Shown here in pieces: positions 1 through 7,415 of a DNA stretch of 12,414 nt (within the stretch, counting starts at the first letter, position 1; each line of letters starts with the position of its first letter). The stretch is taken from NCBI GenBank assembly GCA_023396535.1, contig JAEWWD010000182.1:1-12414 (forward strand), given 5' to 3'. The stretch comes from Bacillota bacterium (GTDB lineage Bacteria > Bacillota > Clostridia > Christensenellales > CAG-138). Below the pieces are notes generated by a model. That model had not been told where the DNA came from. It did not search any database and worked only from the letters and a program-made list of their open reading frames with translations. Made by a program: the position numbers and the translations under genes.

Positions 1-1
1 T

Positions 2-406
2 ATGATCAGCATTTTGCTCGTTTCCCATGGCAATCTGGCGGCGGCTATGCTGGAAAGCGCCGAGATGATCGTGGGGAAGCAGCCGGATGTGTATGTATTC
101 GGCTTTCAGCCAACAGAAGCGCCGGAAACGCTCTTTGAGCGGCTGGAAGAGGCGCTGAATACATTGCACCCGCAGGATGTTTTGCTGCTTTCGGATATTC
201 GATCCGGCACGCCTTTCAATGTGGCCGGTTCTCTGATGCAGACATACGGCTTCCGGCATATCAGCGGGGTCAATCTTGCCATGCTTATTGAAGCTCTGAC
301 GCAGAGATATGAATTGGGCATGGATGAGCTGTGCGCAGAGTTGATGGAGACAAGCGCGCTTACCATCCTGGACGTTAACAGGCTTATGGAAGAGGAGGAA
401 GCATGA
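2..406 (+). CDS. PTS mannose/fructose/sorbose-family EIIA component
   Basis: Cytoplasmic EIIA of a mannose-family phosphotransferase system. It takes phosphate from HPr and passes it to EIIB. The 134-residue product has the family N-terminus, with the expected phosphorylated histidine at His9 in LLVSHGNLA. The second active-site signature, SDIRSGTPFN, carries Asp65 and the GTPFN turn at residues 69-73. The length matches a stand-alone EIIA; the E. coli ManX type is a longer EIIA-EIIB fusion. The ATG lies one base inside the window edge, but it begins exactly where family members begin, so the gene is probably complete; its ribosome binding site is out of view. Its TGA overlaps the ATG of the EIIB gene (ATGA), which indicates translational coupling. 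The sugar cannot be told from this subunit. Confidence 0.95.
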   Translation: MISILLVSHGNLAAAMLESAEMIVGKQPDVYVFGFQPTEAPETLFERLEEALNTLHPQDVLLLSDIRSGTPFNVAGSLMQTYGFRHISGVNLAMLIEALTQRYELGMDELCAELMETSALTILDVNRLMEEEEA

Positions 407-888
407 GAAATATCGTATTGGCGCGTATTGACGACAGGCTCATACACGGACAGGTCGTTACCGCATGGGTCAAAACAACCAGCGCAAACCGCATATTGAT
501 AGCGGACGATGCGCTCATGGCCGATACTTTTACAAGGCGGCTGCTCAAAGCGGCGGCGCCTCCGGGCATTGCCGTGGATATATACGGGGTAAACGACGCC
601 TTAGGGTTTTTGCTGCAGGAGGGCGGGGAAAAGGAGAACCTGATACTGCTCACCAAAGCGCCGCAACAGATGGAAACGCTTATAAATTCGGGCGTTGCAA
701 TGAAAACGATCATTTTAGGCGGTATGGGGGCGAAGCCCGGCAGAAGCCGCTTCAATAAGAACATCTCAGCAAGTCCGGAAGAAGTGAAGTCCATTCGAAA
801 TATGGTGGAAGGAGGGATCGAAATACTCTATCAGCTGGTGCCCAGCGAGGTTCCGGTCAACGTCAAAAAATTCTTATGGGAGGGTTGA
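403..888 (+). CDS. PTS mannose/fructose/sorbose-family EIIB component
   Basis: Cytoplasmic EIIB that accepts phosphate from EIIA and phosphorylates the sugar as it emerges from the membrane domain. The 161-residue product starts with the diagnostic ARIDDRLIHGQV block; His15 is the phosphorylated residue. It then follows the family pattern: the ILIADDALMAD strand-helix, LLTKAP near the middle, and ILGGMGAKPGRSRFNKNIS, where the conserved GGMG and R-x-N residues sit. Length is normal for a single-domain EIIB. An AGAGGAGG ribosome binding site lies inside the end of the EIIA gene (391-398), 4-5 nt before the ATG. Its stop is three bases before the TTG of the EIIC-EIID gene, so all three genes should be one transcript. 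Confidence 0.96.
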   Translation: MRNIVLARIDDRLIHGQVVTAWVKTTSANRILIADDALMADTFTRRLLKAAAPPGIAVDIYGVNDALGFLLQEGGEKENLILLTKAPQQMETLINSGVAMKTIILGGMGAKPGRSRFNKNISASPEEVKSIRNMVEGGIEILYQLVPSEVPVNVKKFLWEG

Positions 889-891
889 AAA

Positions 892-2493
892 TTGACAGTC
901 ATACAGGCATTGTTCATAGGGCTGCTATATTACATTGCCAACAGCCCGTGGCCGTTTGGAGGGCTTGGTAATTACGCAATCATCTATCGCCCCATGGTGG
1001 CAGGTCTTGTCGTTGGCATCATTTTGGGCGACCCGGTCAAAGGCACGATGGTTGGCGCAACGATCAACCTGATGTACATCGGCTTTATCAGTGCGGGCGG
1101 CTCTATGCCGGCTGATATGTCTCTGGCGGGCATACTGGGGACGGCGTTGGCCATTACGGGCGGGCTCGAAACCAACGCGGCGCTTGCAATCGCCGTACCG
1201 CTTGGGCTGTTGGGCGCGCTTGTTTGGGTAGGACGATTGACGCTGGATTCCGCGTTTGTTCGCATTGCGGACAAATACGTTGAGCAAGGCAAGCCTGAGA
1301 AAGTATGGATAGCCAACATATTGCTGCCTCAGATCGTGCTGTTTCTCATTACGGCTTTGCCCTGCTTTTTTGCGGCATACTTTGGGGCGAACTATATTGC
1401 GGGGGCAATCACGAGCCTGGGCGGCAGGTTCCTCGGAATATTGAGCGTCATCGGCGGCATGCTCCCTGCTGTTGGTATTGGAATGATGCTGCTTGCCATT
1501 TTTAAGGGGGAAGCGAGGGTATTCTTCTTTCTGGGGTTTCTCTTTGCGGCATACCTGAAGCTGGGGACGTTGCCGCTCGGGCTTATATTCCTGTGCTTAG
1601 CCATTATCTACGTTGGGCTTAAGGATGCCGGCGCGTCTTCTGTGGCGAACGCAGCGGCGCAAAAGGAAGCGCCTGTGGGAAACAAGCTGCTGCCGAAGAA
1701 GGATCTGCGCAAGGCGTGGTGGTGCTGGATGTATTACTTCCAGTCCTGCTACAATTATGAGCGTATGCAGGGCGTAGGTTTCCTGCATGCCATGTCGCCC
1801 ATCATCAGCAGGCTGTATAAAGGCGACCCGGAGAGCGTGAAGGGCGCGATGCGCCGCCACGTCGAATTCTTTAATACGGAAAATGCGACGGGCTCTGCCG
1901 TCATAGGTCTCGTGGCCGCCATGGAGGAACAAAAGAAAGGCGGCACGGAGCTTGGCGATGAAGCGTTCACGTCCATCAAAACCGGCCTCATGGGACCGAT
2001 CGCGGGCATAGGCGATACCATATGGCAGGCGGTCGTCATACCCCTGATGATCGTCATGTTTGTCGGGCTTGCGAAGGATGGCAACGTTGCGGCGCCTATA
2101 CTGTACTCGATATTGTTTTATGTCATTTATTACGCCTATGGCTATTGGCTGCTGCTGCTCGGCTACAATAAGGGGAGCGAGGCCATATTGAACGTCATGG
2201 AGAGCGGCATCATAAACAAGGTGATCACAGGCGCCGGCATTCTTGGCTGCGCGGTGCTGGGCGGTTTGGTATCCAACTACGTTTCCGTCAAGACGGCCAT
2301 TACTATACAACAGTCGGCGGATACTGTTTTCTCGCTGCAGACCGGCTTTTTCGACGCGTTGCTGCCTGGCCTGCTTGCGCTGCTGCTGACCCTGGGTTGT
2401 TATAAGCTGCTCAAGAAAGGTATGGCGACCTACTGGGTGTTGCTCATCGTTGCCGGCATCGCGATAGTGGGCGGATTGATAGGCATTTTTTAA
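892..2493 (+). CDS. Fused PTS EIIC-EIID membrane permease, mannose family
   Basis: Integral membrane sugar channel of the PTS. Residues 1 to about 243 are an EIIC (sorbose-type) domain: strongly hydrophobic, with the PMVAGLVVGIILGDPVKGTMVGA block near the N-terminus and several membrane spans. A hydrophilic Ala-rich linker follows (about 244-264). Residues from about 266 to 533 are a complete EIID: KKDLRKAWW, the MYYFQSCYNYERMQG block, HVEFFNTENATG with His323, a GLMGPIAGIGDT loop, and C-terminal membrane helices. The two proteins are normally separate genes of about 250 and 270-285 residues; here both are full length in one frame. The start is TTG at 892, preceded by GGGAGG (878-883) at good spacing; no ATG fits better. 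There is no internal stop or frameshift, so the fusion appears genuine. Confidence 0.93.
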   Translation: MTVIQALFIGLLYYIANSPWPFGGLGNYAIIYRPMVAGLVVGIILGDPVKGTMVGATINLMYIGFISAGGSMPADMSLAGILGTALAITGGLETNAALAIAVPLGLLGALVWVGRLTLDSAFVRIADKYVEQGKPEKVWIANILLPQIVLFLITALPCFFAAYFGANYIAGAITSLGGRFLGILSVIGGMLPAVGIGMMLLAIFKGEARVFFFLGFLFAAYLKLGTLPLGLIFLCLAIIYVGLKDAGASSVANAAAQKEAPVGNKLLPKKDLRKAWWCWMYYFQSCYNYERMQGVGFLHAMSPIISRLYKGDPESVKGAMRRHVEFFNTENATGSAVIGLVAAMEEQKKGGTELGDEAFTSIKTGLMGPIAGIGDTIWQAVVIPLMIVMFVGLAKDGNVAAPILYSILFYVIYYAYGYWLLLLGYNKGSEAILNVMESGIINKVITGAGILGCAVLGGLVSNYVSVKTAITIQQSADTVFSLQTGFFDALLPGLLALLLTLGCYKLLKKGMATYWVLLIVAGIAIVGGLIGIF

Positions 2494-2508
2494 ATGGAAG
2501 CAAAAACG

Positions 2509-2530
2509 GGGCGGCGCTGATGCGCCGCCC
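2509..2530 (+). other. GC-rich intercistronic stem-loop
   Basis: A perfect 9-bp stem (arms GGGCGGCGC 2509-2517 and GCGCCGCCC 2522-2530) with a TGAT tetraloop lies 15 bases after the EIIC-EIID stop. The 3' side continues TAAATAAG rather than a T-run, so it is a poor rho-independent terminator on the plus strand. It may stabilise the 3' end of the PTS message or partly attenuate read-through into the dehydrogenase gene. The minus strand has a T-run after it, but no minus-strand gene ends here. Confidence 0.6.
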
Positions 2531-2538
2531 TAAATAAG

Positions 2539-2578
2539 AGCATTCAGAAGTCCCCTGTATGTGACACAGGGCGATGCT
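2539..2578 (+). other. Leader stem-loop before the dehydrogenase gene
   Basis: Nested inverted repeats: an outer pair AGCAT (2539-2543)/ATGCT (2574-2578) encloses an inner 6-bp stem CCCTGT (2553-2558)/ACAGGG (2566-2571). It sits just before the ribosome binding site of the dehydrogenase gene, and could be an operator or an RNA hairpin affecting its translation. The sequence gives no evidence beyond the symmetry. Confidence 0.3.
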
Positions 2579-2598
2579 GTTAAACGAAGAGGCGAACT

Positions 2599-3645
2599 AT
2601 GACGAATTTGATGAAGGCGGTCGCAGTAACGGGCATACATGACGTACGGCTTATCGATATCAAGAAACCTCTGCCCCGGCGGAACGAGGTACTGGTGCGT
2701 ATCCGTGCGTGTGCGCTTTGTACCTGGGAGCAGCGCATATTCAGCGGCGAGACAAATACGCCCTATCCAATGGTGGGAGGGCACGAGGTTGCGGGGGAAA
2801 TCAGCGCAATCGGCGAGGACGTGGACCCTGCCGCGTATCCCATCGGCGCGCGGGTTGGGGTTCGTGTCGTCAAATGCTGCCAAAGCTGCTATTACTGCCG
2901 CAGGGGCAGCGAAAATCTCTGCGTGGAGCTCAATACGTTCCGTATGAACGGGCCGGACGTATACGGTATGGGCGGGCTCGCGGAATATATCTCGGTAGAC
3001 CGGTCGGCCGTATGGGCATATCCGGATGGTATTCCGTTTGAAACCATCTCTTTGACGGAACCCCTTGCCTGCGTGGTCAACAGTATGGAAAAGGGCCATC
3101 CCCAGCTTGGGGACGATGTTGTAATCATCGGCGGGGGAGTCATGGGCATGCTGCATATTTTGTGCTCCAAGCTCATGGGGACGCGTGTAATATTGAGCGA
3201 ACCGGACCCCGCAAGGAGGGAATTCGCAAAGCGGCTAGGCTGCGATATAGTTCTCGATCCATCCGGTACGGATGCCGTCGGCGCGGTGCTGGACCTGACA
3301 CAAGGCAGGGGGGCGGAGGTTGTCTATAATACCACGGCGATTCCCAGCGTAGCCGCCCAGGCAATTAAGATGACGGGCAGATTCGGCCGTTGCGTCATGT
3401 ACAGCTCCCAACATCCGGACAGCCCTGTGGGCGTCAGTCCGAACTGGCTGCACAGCTCCGAGGCGGTATTGACCGGCGCGGTAAGCCCAAGCATTGTGTC
3501 GTTCGATCGAGCGGTCAATTTGCTGTCCAAAGGATTGATCGACGTTTGGCCGCTGGTTTGCGCAGTATTTCCGTTTGAGCAAGCATATGAGGCGTTTATA
3601 GAAGCGACAAAGCCCGATACTTTCCGGATAATCGTGTCGTTTTAA
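2599..3645 (+). CDS. Zinc-dependent medium-chain alcohol/polyol dehydrogenase
   Basis: Cytoplasmic NAD(P)-dependent dehydrogenase of the sorbitol/threonine dehydrogenase branch of the MDR superfamily. In the 348 residues the catalytic zinc site is visible as Cys41 (ALCTWEQRIF) and the GGHEVAGEI motif with His62-Glu63. The structural zinc lobe has the complete cysteine set at 94, 97, 100 and 108. The Rossmann nucleotide site is IIGGGVMG (176-183), and Glu201 ends the second strand, which favours NAD over NADP. Start ATG 2599 has AAGAGG six bases upstream; ATG 2611 (MKAVAV) is the alternative and looks more like family N-termini. It lies 105 bp after the PTS genes on the same strand, which suggests oxidation or reduction of the imported sugar or its phosphate, for example a hexitol-phosphate or sorbose-1-phosphate type reaction. 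The substrate is inference. Confidence 0.92.
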   Translation: MTNLMKAVAVTGIHDVRLIDIKKPLPRRNEVLVRIRACALCTWEQRIFSGETNTPYPMVGGHEVAGEISAIGEDVDPAAYPIGARVGVRVVKCCQSCYYCRRGSENLCVELNTFRMNGPDVYGMGGLAEYISVDRSAVWAYPDGIPFETISLTEPLACVVNSMEKGHPQLGDDVVIIGGGVMGMLHILCSKLMGTRVILSEPDPARREFAKRLGCDIVLDPSGTDAVGAVLDLTQGRGAEVVYNTTAIPSVAAQAIKMTGRFGRCVMYSSQHPDSPVGVSPNWLHSSEAVLTGAVSPSIVSFDRAVNLLSKGLIDVWPLVCAVFPFEQAYEAFIEATKPDTFRIIVSF

Positions 3646-3671
3646 ATTATTGCCTGTGGATCGTTCCCAAC

Positions 3672-3709
3672 AACATGCGCTGCAGCGGTAACGCCGCAGC
3701 GCATGTTTT
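3672..3709 (+). terminator. Rho-independent terminator of the PTS-dehydrogenase operon
   Basis: A 12-bp perfect stem (AACATGCGCTGC 3672-3683 with GCAGCGCATGTT 3696-3707) continues after one A-C mismatch into GCG/CGC with a GTAA tetraloop. It lies 27 bases after the dehydrogenase stop. The T-run is short (TTTT at 3706-3709, partly in the stem), but the stem is very stable and the next gene has its own promoter. Confidence 0.75.
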
Positions 3710-3800
3710 GGCGCCGTCGAGTACGGATGTCGAATGCCGCGGTTATTGTCGATTGCTGTAGTTTTTGCATCAATAGATGTTTCACAATGTAAGGATCATC

Positions 3801-3828
3801 TTTGCAAATTATAAATCCATGATAGAAT
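3801..3828 (+). promoter_or_regulatory. Probable sigma-70-type promoter of the MATE gene
   Basis: A TTTGCA -35-like box (3801-3806) and a TAGAAT -10 box (3823-3828, 5 of 6 consensus bases) are separated by 16 bp. They lie in an AT-rich stretch after the terminator and about 100 bp before the MATE start. The -35 match is only fair. Confidence 0.45.
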
Positions 3829-3849
3829 AGGAAAGGCGATGAAAGAAAA

Positions 3850-3891
3850 GGCGCGGCGCAGCCCCAGTTAACCGCGCCGGTGACAATTGTC
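3850..3891 (+). promoter_or_regulatory. Structured leader and palindrome upstream of the MATE gene
   Basis: Within the presumed 5' leader, GGCGCGG (3850-3856) pairs with CCGCGCC (3872-3878). Directly after it is the perfect 10-bp palindrome GACAATTGTC (3882-3891). The palindrome lies about 55 bp downstream of the -10 box, where a repressor could act as a roadblock. A possible GTG start at 3880 falls between these elements. Function unknown. Confidence 0.3.
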
Positions 3892-3930
3892 CGGATTATT
3901 CCGGCCTATTTTTATGTACGGGAGAACCTT

Positions 3931-5328
3931 ATGGAAGCATCCATGGGCCGCGCGCTGGACGCAAGGGCCATTAACCGGGATATTGCACGGATCATAGTAC
4001 CGTCCATGATGGAAAGCATATTGCAACTGGTCGCCGGCCTGATATGCACCGCCATGGTGGGCAGACTGCTTGCGGACGATATTGCCGCGCAGGGCATCAG
4101 CAATAGGATATATCAGATTTGTTATGCGATGTACCGCGGCCTTCGTATAGGCCTGACTGTTGTAGCGGCTACGTATATCGGCGAGCAGGCATACGGTAAA
4201 TATCGGCGGTCTGTGGAGCAGGCGTATCTGACGGGAATCCCCGCCGCCTGTCTGATGGCGGTCGCTTTTGCGTTCTGTTCCGGTACTGTCGCGAGACTGT
4301 TTACGGACGACGCGCGGCTGATAGGCGTCGTCGTCTCCTATTCGCGCATTGGCGCTTGGGCGATTCCTTTTATGGCCGTATCCGCATTCAATGCCGCTGC
4401 ATTTAATGGGCAGGGCGATACCAAAACGCCCATGAAGATAGCCGCAGTATTCAACATCGTCAACGTTTTGGCGGGGTATATTTGCATATTCGGGTTTGGG
4501 CGCTTTCAAGGGTGGGGCGTGAGGGGCGCGGCTGTCGCGATGGTGCTTTCTCAGATGATTGGGGCGCTGCTGGGCCTGTGGCTGCTGTACAGGCCGTCGG
4601 GAGCGCTTCGCGTTAATGCGCACGGCGGCCGTTTTTTCTCACTGGACCGGGAAATGACGAAGAAGCTCTATGCGACAGGTATCCCCGCCTCTATGGAGAG
4701 CGTGCTCTGGCAGTTTTCCGCTATCGCTATGAGCCGGGTCATACTCGATTACGGTACGTATCATTACGCCGCTTACCAGCTTGGGCTACAGGCCGAAACC
4801 ATCACGGAGATGCCTGCGGACGGGTTTATTATCGCTTCCACGGCGCTCACGTCGCGCGCGATCGGCGAAAAGAACGGCCCTCTCATGCGAGGGTATTACA
4901 GGCAGCTTACCAGAATGGGGCTGATGGTAGGCATACTCGCCTCGGCTATGCTCTTCCTGCTGGGCAAGGAGATCATGTGGCTGCTGACCGATAAGGCGGA
5001 TCTTCGGGCAATCGGCGCCGGGTATGTATTCCTGATGGGATTCGCGCAGATCCCGCAGGTGCTGACCAAAGTATACAATGGCGTCATACGGGCGGCCGGC
5101 TATATCCGCGTACCCATGTATTTCGCGTTTGCAGGCATATGGCTGCTGCGCGTGCCGTTATCCATGTTGGCTTGCTGGATTTTCCGGCTTCCAATCGAGA
5201 CAATATGGATTGTTATCGTCGCGGACCAGACTTCCCGGCTGTTCATGAGCATGGCGTTTGCTCGATGGAAGGATATCCGGCATTGCGTGGAAAAGCGCGA
5301 GCAGGAGGGGCAATCCGTTTTGGCATAA
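3931..5328 (+). CDS. MATE family multidrug/cation antiporter
   Basis: Integral membrane efflux protein of the MATE (NorM/DinF-like) family, which exports drugs or organic cations in exchange for H+ or Na+. The 465 residues match the usual 450-460, with about twelve hydrophobic segments in two related halves. Family signatures seen: the first-helix IVPSMMESILQLV block, a TAMVGRLLADDIAAQGIS loop, RGLRIGLTVVAATYIGEQAYG, FNAAAFNGQGDTKTPMK before helix 5, and the equivalent second-half YNGVIRAAGYIRVPM. The chosen start, ATG 3931, has CGGGAG six bases upstream. The frame is open back to a GTG at 3880, which would add 17 residues, but that codon adjoins a leader hairpin and looks worse. The gene stands alone between a terminator and a 381-bp gap. 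Substrate unknown. Confidence 0.92.
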   Translation: MEASMGRALDARAINRDIARIIVPSMMESILQLVAGLICTAMVGRLLADDIAAQGISNRIYQICYAMYRGLRIGLTVVAATYIGEQAYGKYRRSVEQAYLTGIPAACLMAVAFAFCSGTVARLFTDDARLIGVVVSYSRIGAWAIPFMAVSAFNAAAFNGQGDTKTPMKIAAVFNIVNVLAGYICIFGFGRFQGWGVRGAAVAMVLSQMIGALLGLWLLYRPSGALRVNAHGGRFFSLDREMTKKLYATGIPASMESVLWQFSAIAMSRVILDYGTYHYAAYQLGLQAETITEMPADGFIIASTALTSRAIGEKNGPLMRGYYRQLTRMGLMVGILASAMLFLLGKEIMWLLTDKADLRAIGAGYVFLMGFAQIPQVLTKVYNGVIRAAGYIRVPMYFAFAGIWLLRVPLSMLACWIFRLPIETIWIVIVADQTSRLFMSMAFARWKDIRHCVEKREQEGQSVLA

Positions 5329-5709
5329 GGTTGCGCTGTTACGCCTTCGCATCCACTCGCAGCAAAGCCTGACGAGTAACTGCCCCTCCCCCGGGCATAC
5401 TTGCAGAAGTGAGGGAGCGCTGCCGACAAGGCAAATACTGACATGAGTGCGAGATAAGTGCATAATAAGTGTTTCGGCAGTGTTTCGGGGAATGCACTTT
5501 GGATACGTTTCCGTATTCTTCTTAGAATTCCATCACATCATGCCGCGTATGGATGATCATTAAGACCGATTTATGAGCAATATATGAATATATCCTGTCA
5601 TACTGATTGTGAATACACAGTGAACCACAAGCTGCGTTCAGCGTCGCAGATTGCGCCGCCGTCGTCCTTTGGCGCGCTGGAATGAGTAAAGAAGGATAGG
5701 AGACAGGGT
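5329..5709. other. 381-bp intergenic region with several inverted repeats
   Basis: No convincing gene is present. It holds an 8-bp inverted repeat, AAGTGCAT (5456-5463)/ATGCACTT (5492-5499), whose loop contains two GTTTCGG copies; a possible MATE terminator (listed separately); an AT-rich stretch around 5560-5610 where the surface-protein promoter probably lies, though I cannot fix -35 and -10 boxes; and a GC-rich hairpin, GCGCC (5653-5657)/GGCGC (5671-5675), in the presumed leader of the surface-protein gene. Confidence 0.5.
5501..5523 (+). terminator. Possible weak terminator after the MATE gene
   Basis: Arms GGATACG (5501-5507) and CGTATTC (5512-5518) form seven pairs, including one G-T wobble, around a TTTC loop, followed by the pyrimidine run TTCTT. 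It is 170 bases after the MATE stop, far for a terminator, and the tail is weak, so this is tentative. Confidence 0.3.
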
Positions 5710-7245
5710 ATGAAAAGCAAACCGGCTGCGATTGTTTCGGGAGTATTGGTGTGGTGCATGTTGTCCACAACGGCGCTTGCGGTAGTGGATATCGACGATG
5801 CGGAAAAATCGGTGTATGCCAACGGACATGCGATAGTGGTCCGGGAAGACGACGAAGAAACAGGGAAGACGATCGTGACCTCGCAGGAGGAGGGCGCTAT
5901 ACGGGAAAGCGACGCTGATAAGGATATCAAGAACTATACGATATACGGCGGCAGCAAGCAGAAGGATATCTCCGGCGATACTTCCGTAACCATTGAAAGC
6001 GGGACGGTTAATGACGTTTATGGCGGCAGCGGCGCGGGCACCGTGCGCGATTCCGCCGATATTACGGGGAATACCTCCGTTACTGTTACAGGCGGCACAG
6101 TAACCGGCTCCGTTTATGGCGGCAGCGAAGGTCGGCTGGTAAACGGGGCGGATATTTCCGGCGATACGGAGGTCGTCATTACCGGCGGTACTGTCGATGG
6201 TTCCGTGTACGGCGGCAGTAAAAACGGCGACGTGGCCGGCGACGCAGGCGTAGCCGCCGAGAATGCGGACATAGGCGGGGCCGTATACGGCGGCAGTGAA
6301 AACGGCGACGTTCAGGGAGACACTTCCGTGACCCTTATGGACAGCACAGCGAAGGAAGTCTTTGGCGGCAGCGAAAAAGGGGACGTGAACGGCACCGATG
6401 TAACCGTCGATAACAGCGACACCGCTAACGTTTATGGCGGCAGCAAGACCGGCAATGTAACGGGGGATGACGGTACTTCCGTTTCCATTACAAACGGCTC
6501 AAAAACCGGGAAAGTTTACGGCGGAAGCCGGACGGGCAGCGTAAAAAAGACGAACATCACCATATCCGGCGATGATACGACGGTGAACACCATTTTTGCG
6601 GGCAGCGAAAAAGCGGGCATTACCATGAGCGGCGAAATCACGCTCAATGGCGGGCATGTGACATCGAAAAAGGTTTTCGGCTGGGGCGGAAACGACCTGC
6701 TGGCGCCTGTAGGGCCTGTAAACGTAAATGTTTTTACGGAAAACGGCGCTGAAAACACATATTATCTCTCACGCCTGTCTTCCATCACCGTGGACGAAAG
6801 CATGGCGGCATATAAGCTATTGGGCGATGACGGCTACTATCTTTATGCGCCGTTTACATTTGCCGCACGGGAAACGCGTTCCATCCCCGTCAAAACCGTC
6901 TATCAGGACGCAAACGGCAATGTGATCTTCACACTTGAGGAAACCGTCGTATTGATGGAAGGGTATTCAACATCCGTCTCCTATCAATCCTGGGAAGGCG
7001 CATATGCGAATGCGGGTAAATATCGTCTGACAAAAACGCCTGAGGCGGTCGAGATCGCTTACGAAAGCGATACGACGGAGTACACGTTCACGGTTGTCGT
7101 GGCGGCAATCTCGGCTGACGATACGGGGTCTGATGTGCCTTTGGGTATTCCTCAGACCGGCGACGGTCCGTTTGCGGGCTATGTGATCGCCGCGCTGGCG
7201 CTCATGTCCTTTGCCGCTATGCCTGGCCTGAAAAAACGTAGCTAA
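5710..7245 (+). CDS. YGGS-repeat cell-surface protein with sortase-type IPQTG anchor
   Basis: Predicted secreted, wall-anchored protein of 511 residues. Residues 1-24 are a signal peptide (basic MKSKP, hydrophobic core, cleavage after ALA). From about residue 78 to 327 the chain is a tandem array of nine copies of V/I-Y/F-G/A-G-S, starting at residues 78, 103, 135, 166, 192, 217, 241, 269 and 295, plus a degenerate VFGWGG at 322. The period is 24-32 residues. Each unit carries a G-D-T-S-V-T-like strand, which suggests a parallel beta-solenoid. Residues about 390-466 resemble a MucBP-type beta domain (weak call). The C-terminus is IPQTGD (480-485), a hydrophobic span (488-507) and KKRS: a sortase sorting signal with Ile for the usual Leu. 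AGGAG lies seven bases before the ATG. No sortase gene is in view. Ligand unknown; adhesion is inference. Confidence 0.85.
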   Translation: MKSKPAAIVSGVLVWCMLSTTALAVVDIDDAEKSVYANGHAIVVREDDEETGKTIVTSQEEGAIRESDADKDIKNYTIYGGSKQKDISGDTSVTIESGTVNDVYGGSGAGTVRDSADITGNTSVTVTGGTVTGSVYGGSEGRLVNGADISGDTEVVITGGTVDGSVYGGSKNGDVAGDAGVAAENADIGGAVYGGSENGDVQGDTSVTLMDSTAKEVFGGSEKGDVNGTDVTVDNSDTANVYGGSKTGNVTGDDGTSVSITNGSKTGKVYGGSRTGSVKKTNITISGDDTTVNTIFAGSEKAGITMSGEITLNGGHVTSKKVFGWGGNDLLAPVGPVNVNVFTENGAENTYYLSRLSSITVDESMAAYKLLGDDGYYLYAPFTFAARETRSIPVKTVYQDANGNVIFTLEETVVLMEGYSTSVSYQSWEGAYANAGKYRLTKTPEAVEIAYESDTTEYTFTVVVAAISADDTGSDVPLGIPQTGDGPFAGYVIAALALMSFAAMPGLKKRS

Positions 7246-7266
7246 AATACAATTCTTTCATTATAA

Positions 7267-7306
7267 CAACATGCCTGCCTCGCGTAAAAGCGCGGCAGGC
7301 ATGTTG
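7267..7306 (+). terminator. Strong hairpin after the surface-protein gene
   Basis: A 13-bp perfect stem (CAACATGCCTGCC 7267-7279 with GGCAGGCATGTTG 7294-7306), with an inner CGC/GCG pair around GTAAAA, lies 21 bases after the stop. No T-run follows; instead ATGTTGC is repeated in tandem (7301-7314). The stem begins with the same AACATGC as the terminator at 3672, which supports a terminator or 3'-end role. Confidence 0.6.
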
Positions 7307-7366
7307 CATGTTGCGGATAAACTTGCAAAGAAGCATAATGTACTGGTTTGTTCATCCGATATATAT

Positions 7367-7372
7367 TATAAT
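7367..7372 (+). promoter_or_regulatory. Probable -10 box for the sigma-like gene
   Basis: A perfect TATAAT in an AT-rich tract lies 44 bp before the ATG at 7416 and after the preceding hairpin. No good -35 hexamer sits at 16-18 bp (the best is GGTTT-like), so only the -10 element is proposed. Confidence 0.45.
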
Positions 7373-7415
7373 AGGTCGCATATTCCGCGGCATTATCCGC
7401 CAACAGGAGAGTTTC

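Noticed and set aside
1597..2310. 237-residue minus-strand open frame
   Set aside because: It lies wholly inside the EIIC-EIID gene, is rich in His/Arg as reverse frames of GC-rich genes are, and has no recognisable domain.
3839..3871. Ten-codon leader peptide (MKEKARRSPS) before the MATE gene
   Set aside because: The predicted transcription start falls at about 3835, leaving no ribosome binding site, and the codons show no run suggestive of attenuation.
3868..4623. 251-residue minus-strand open frame
   Set aside because: It lies antisense to the MATE gene with biased composition and no family likeness.
5940..6610. CRISPR-like regularly spaced DNA repeat (TATGGCGGCAGC and variants)
   Set aside because: The repeats are in frame, encode YGGS, vary at third positions and have protein-length spacing, so they are protein repeats.
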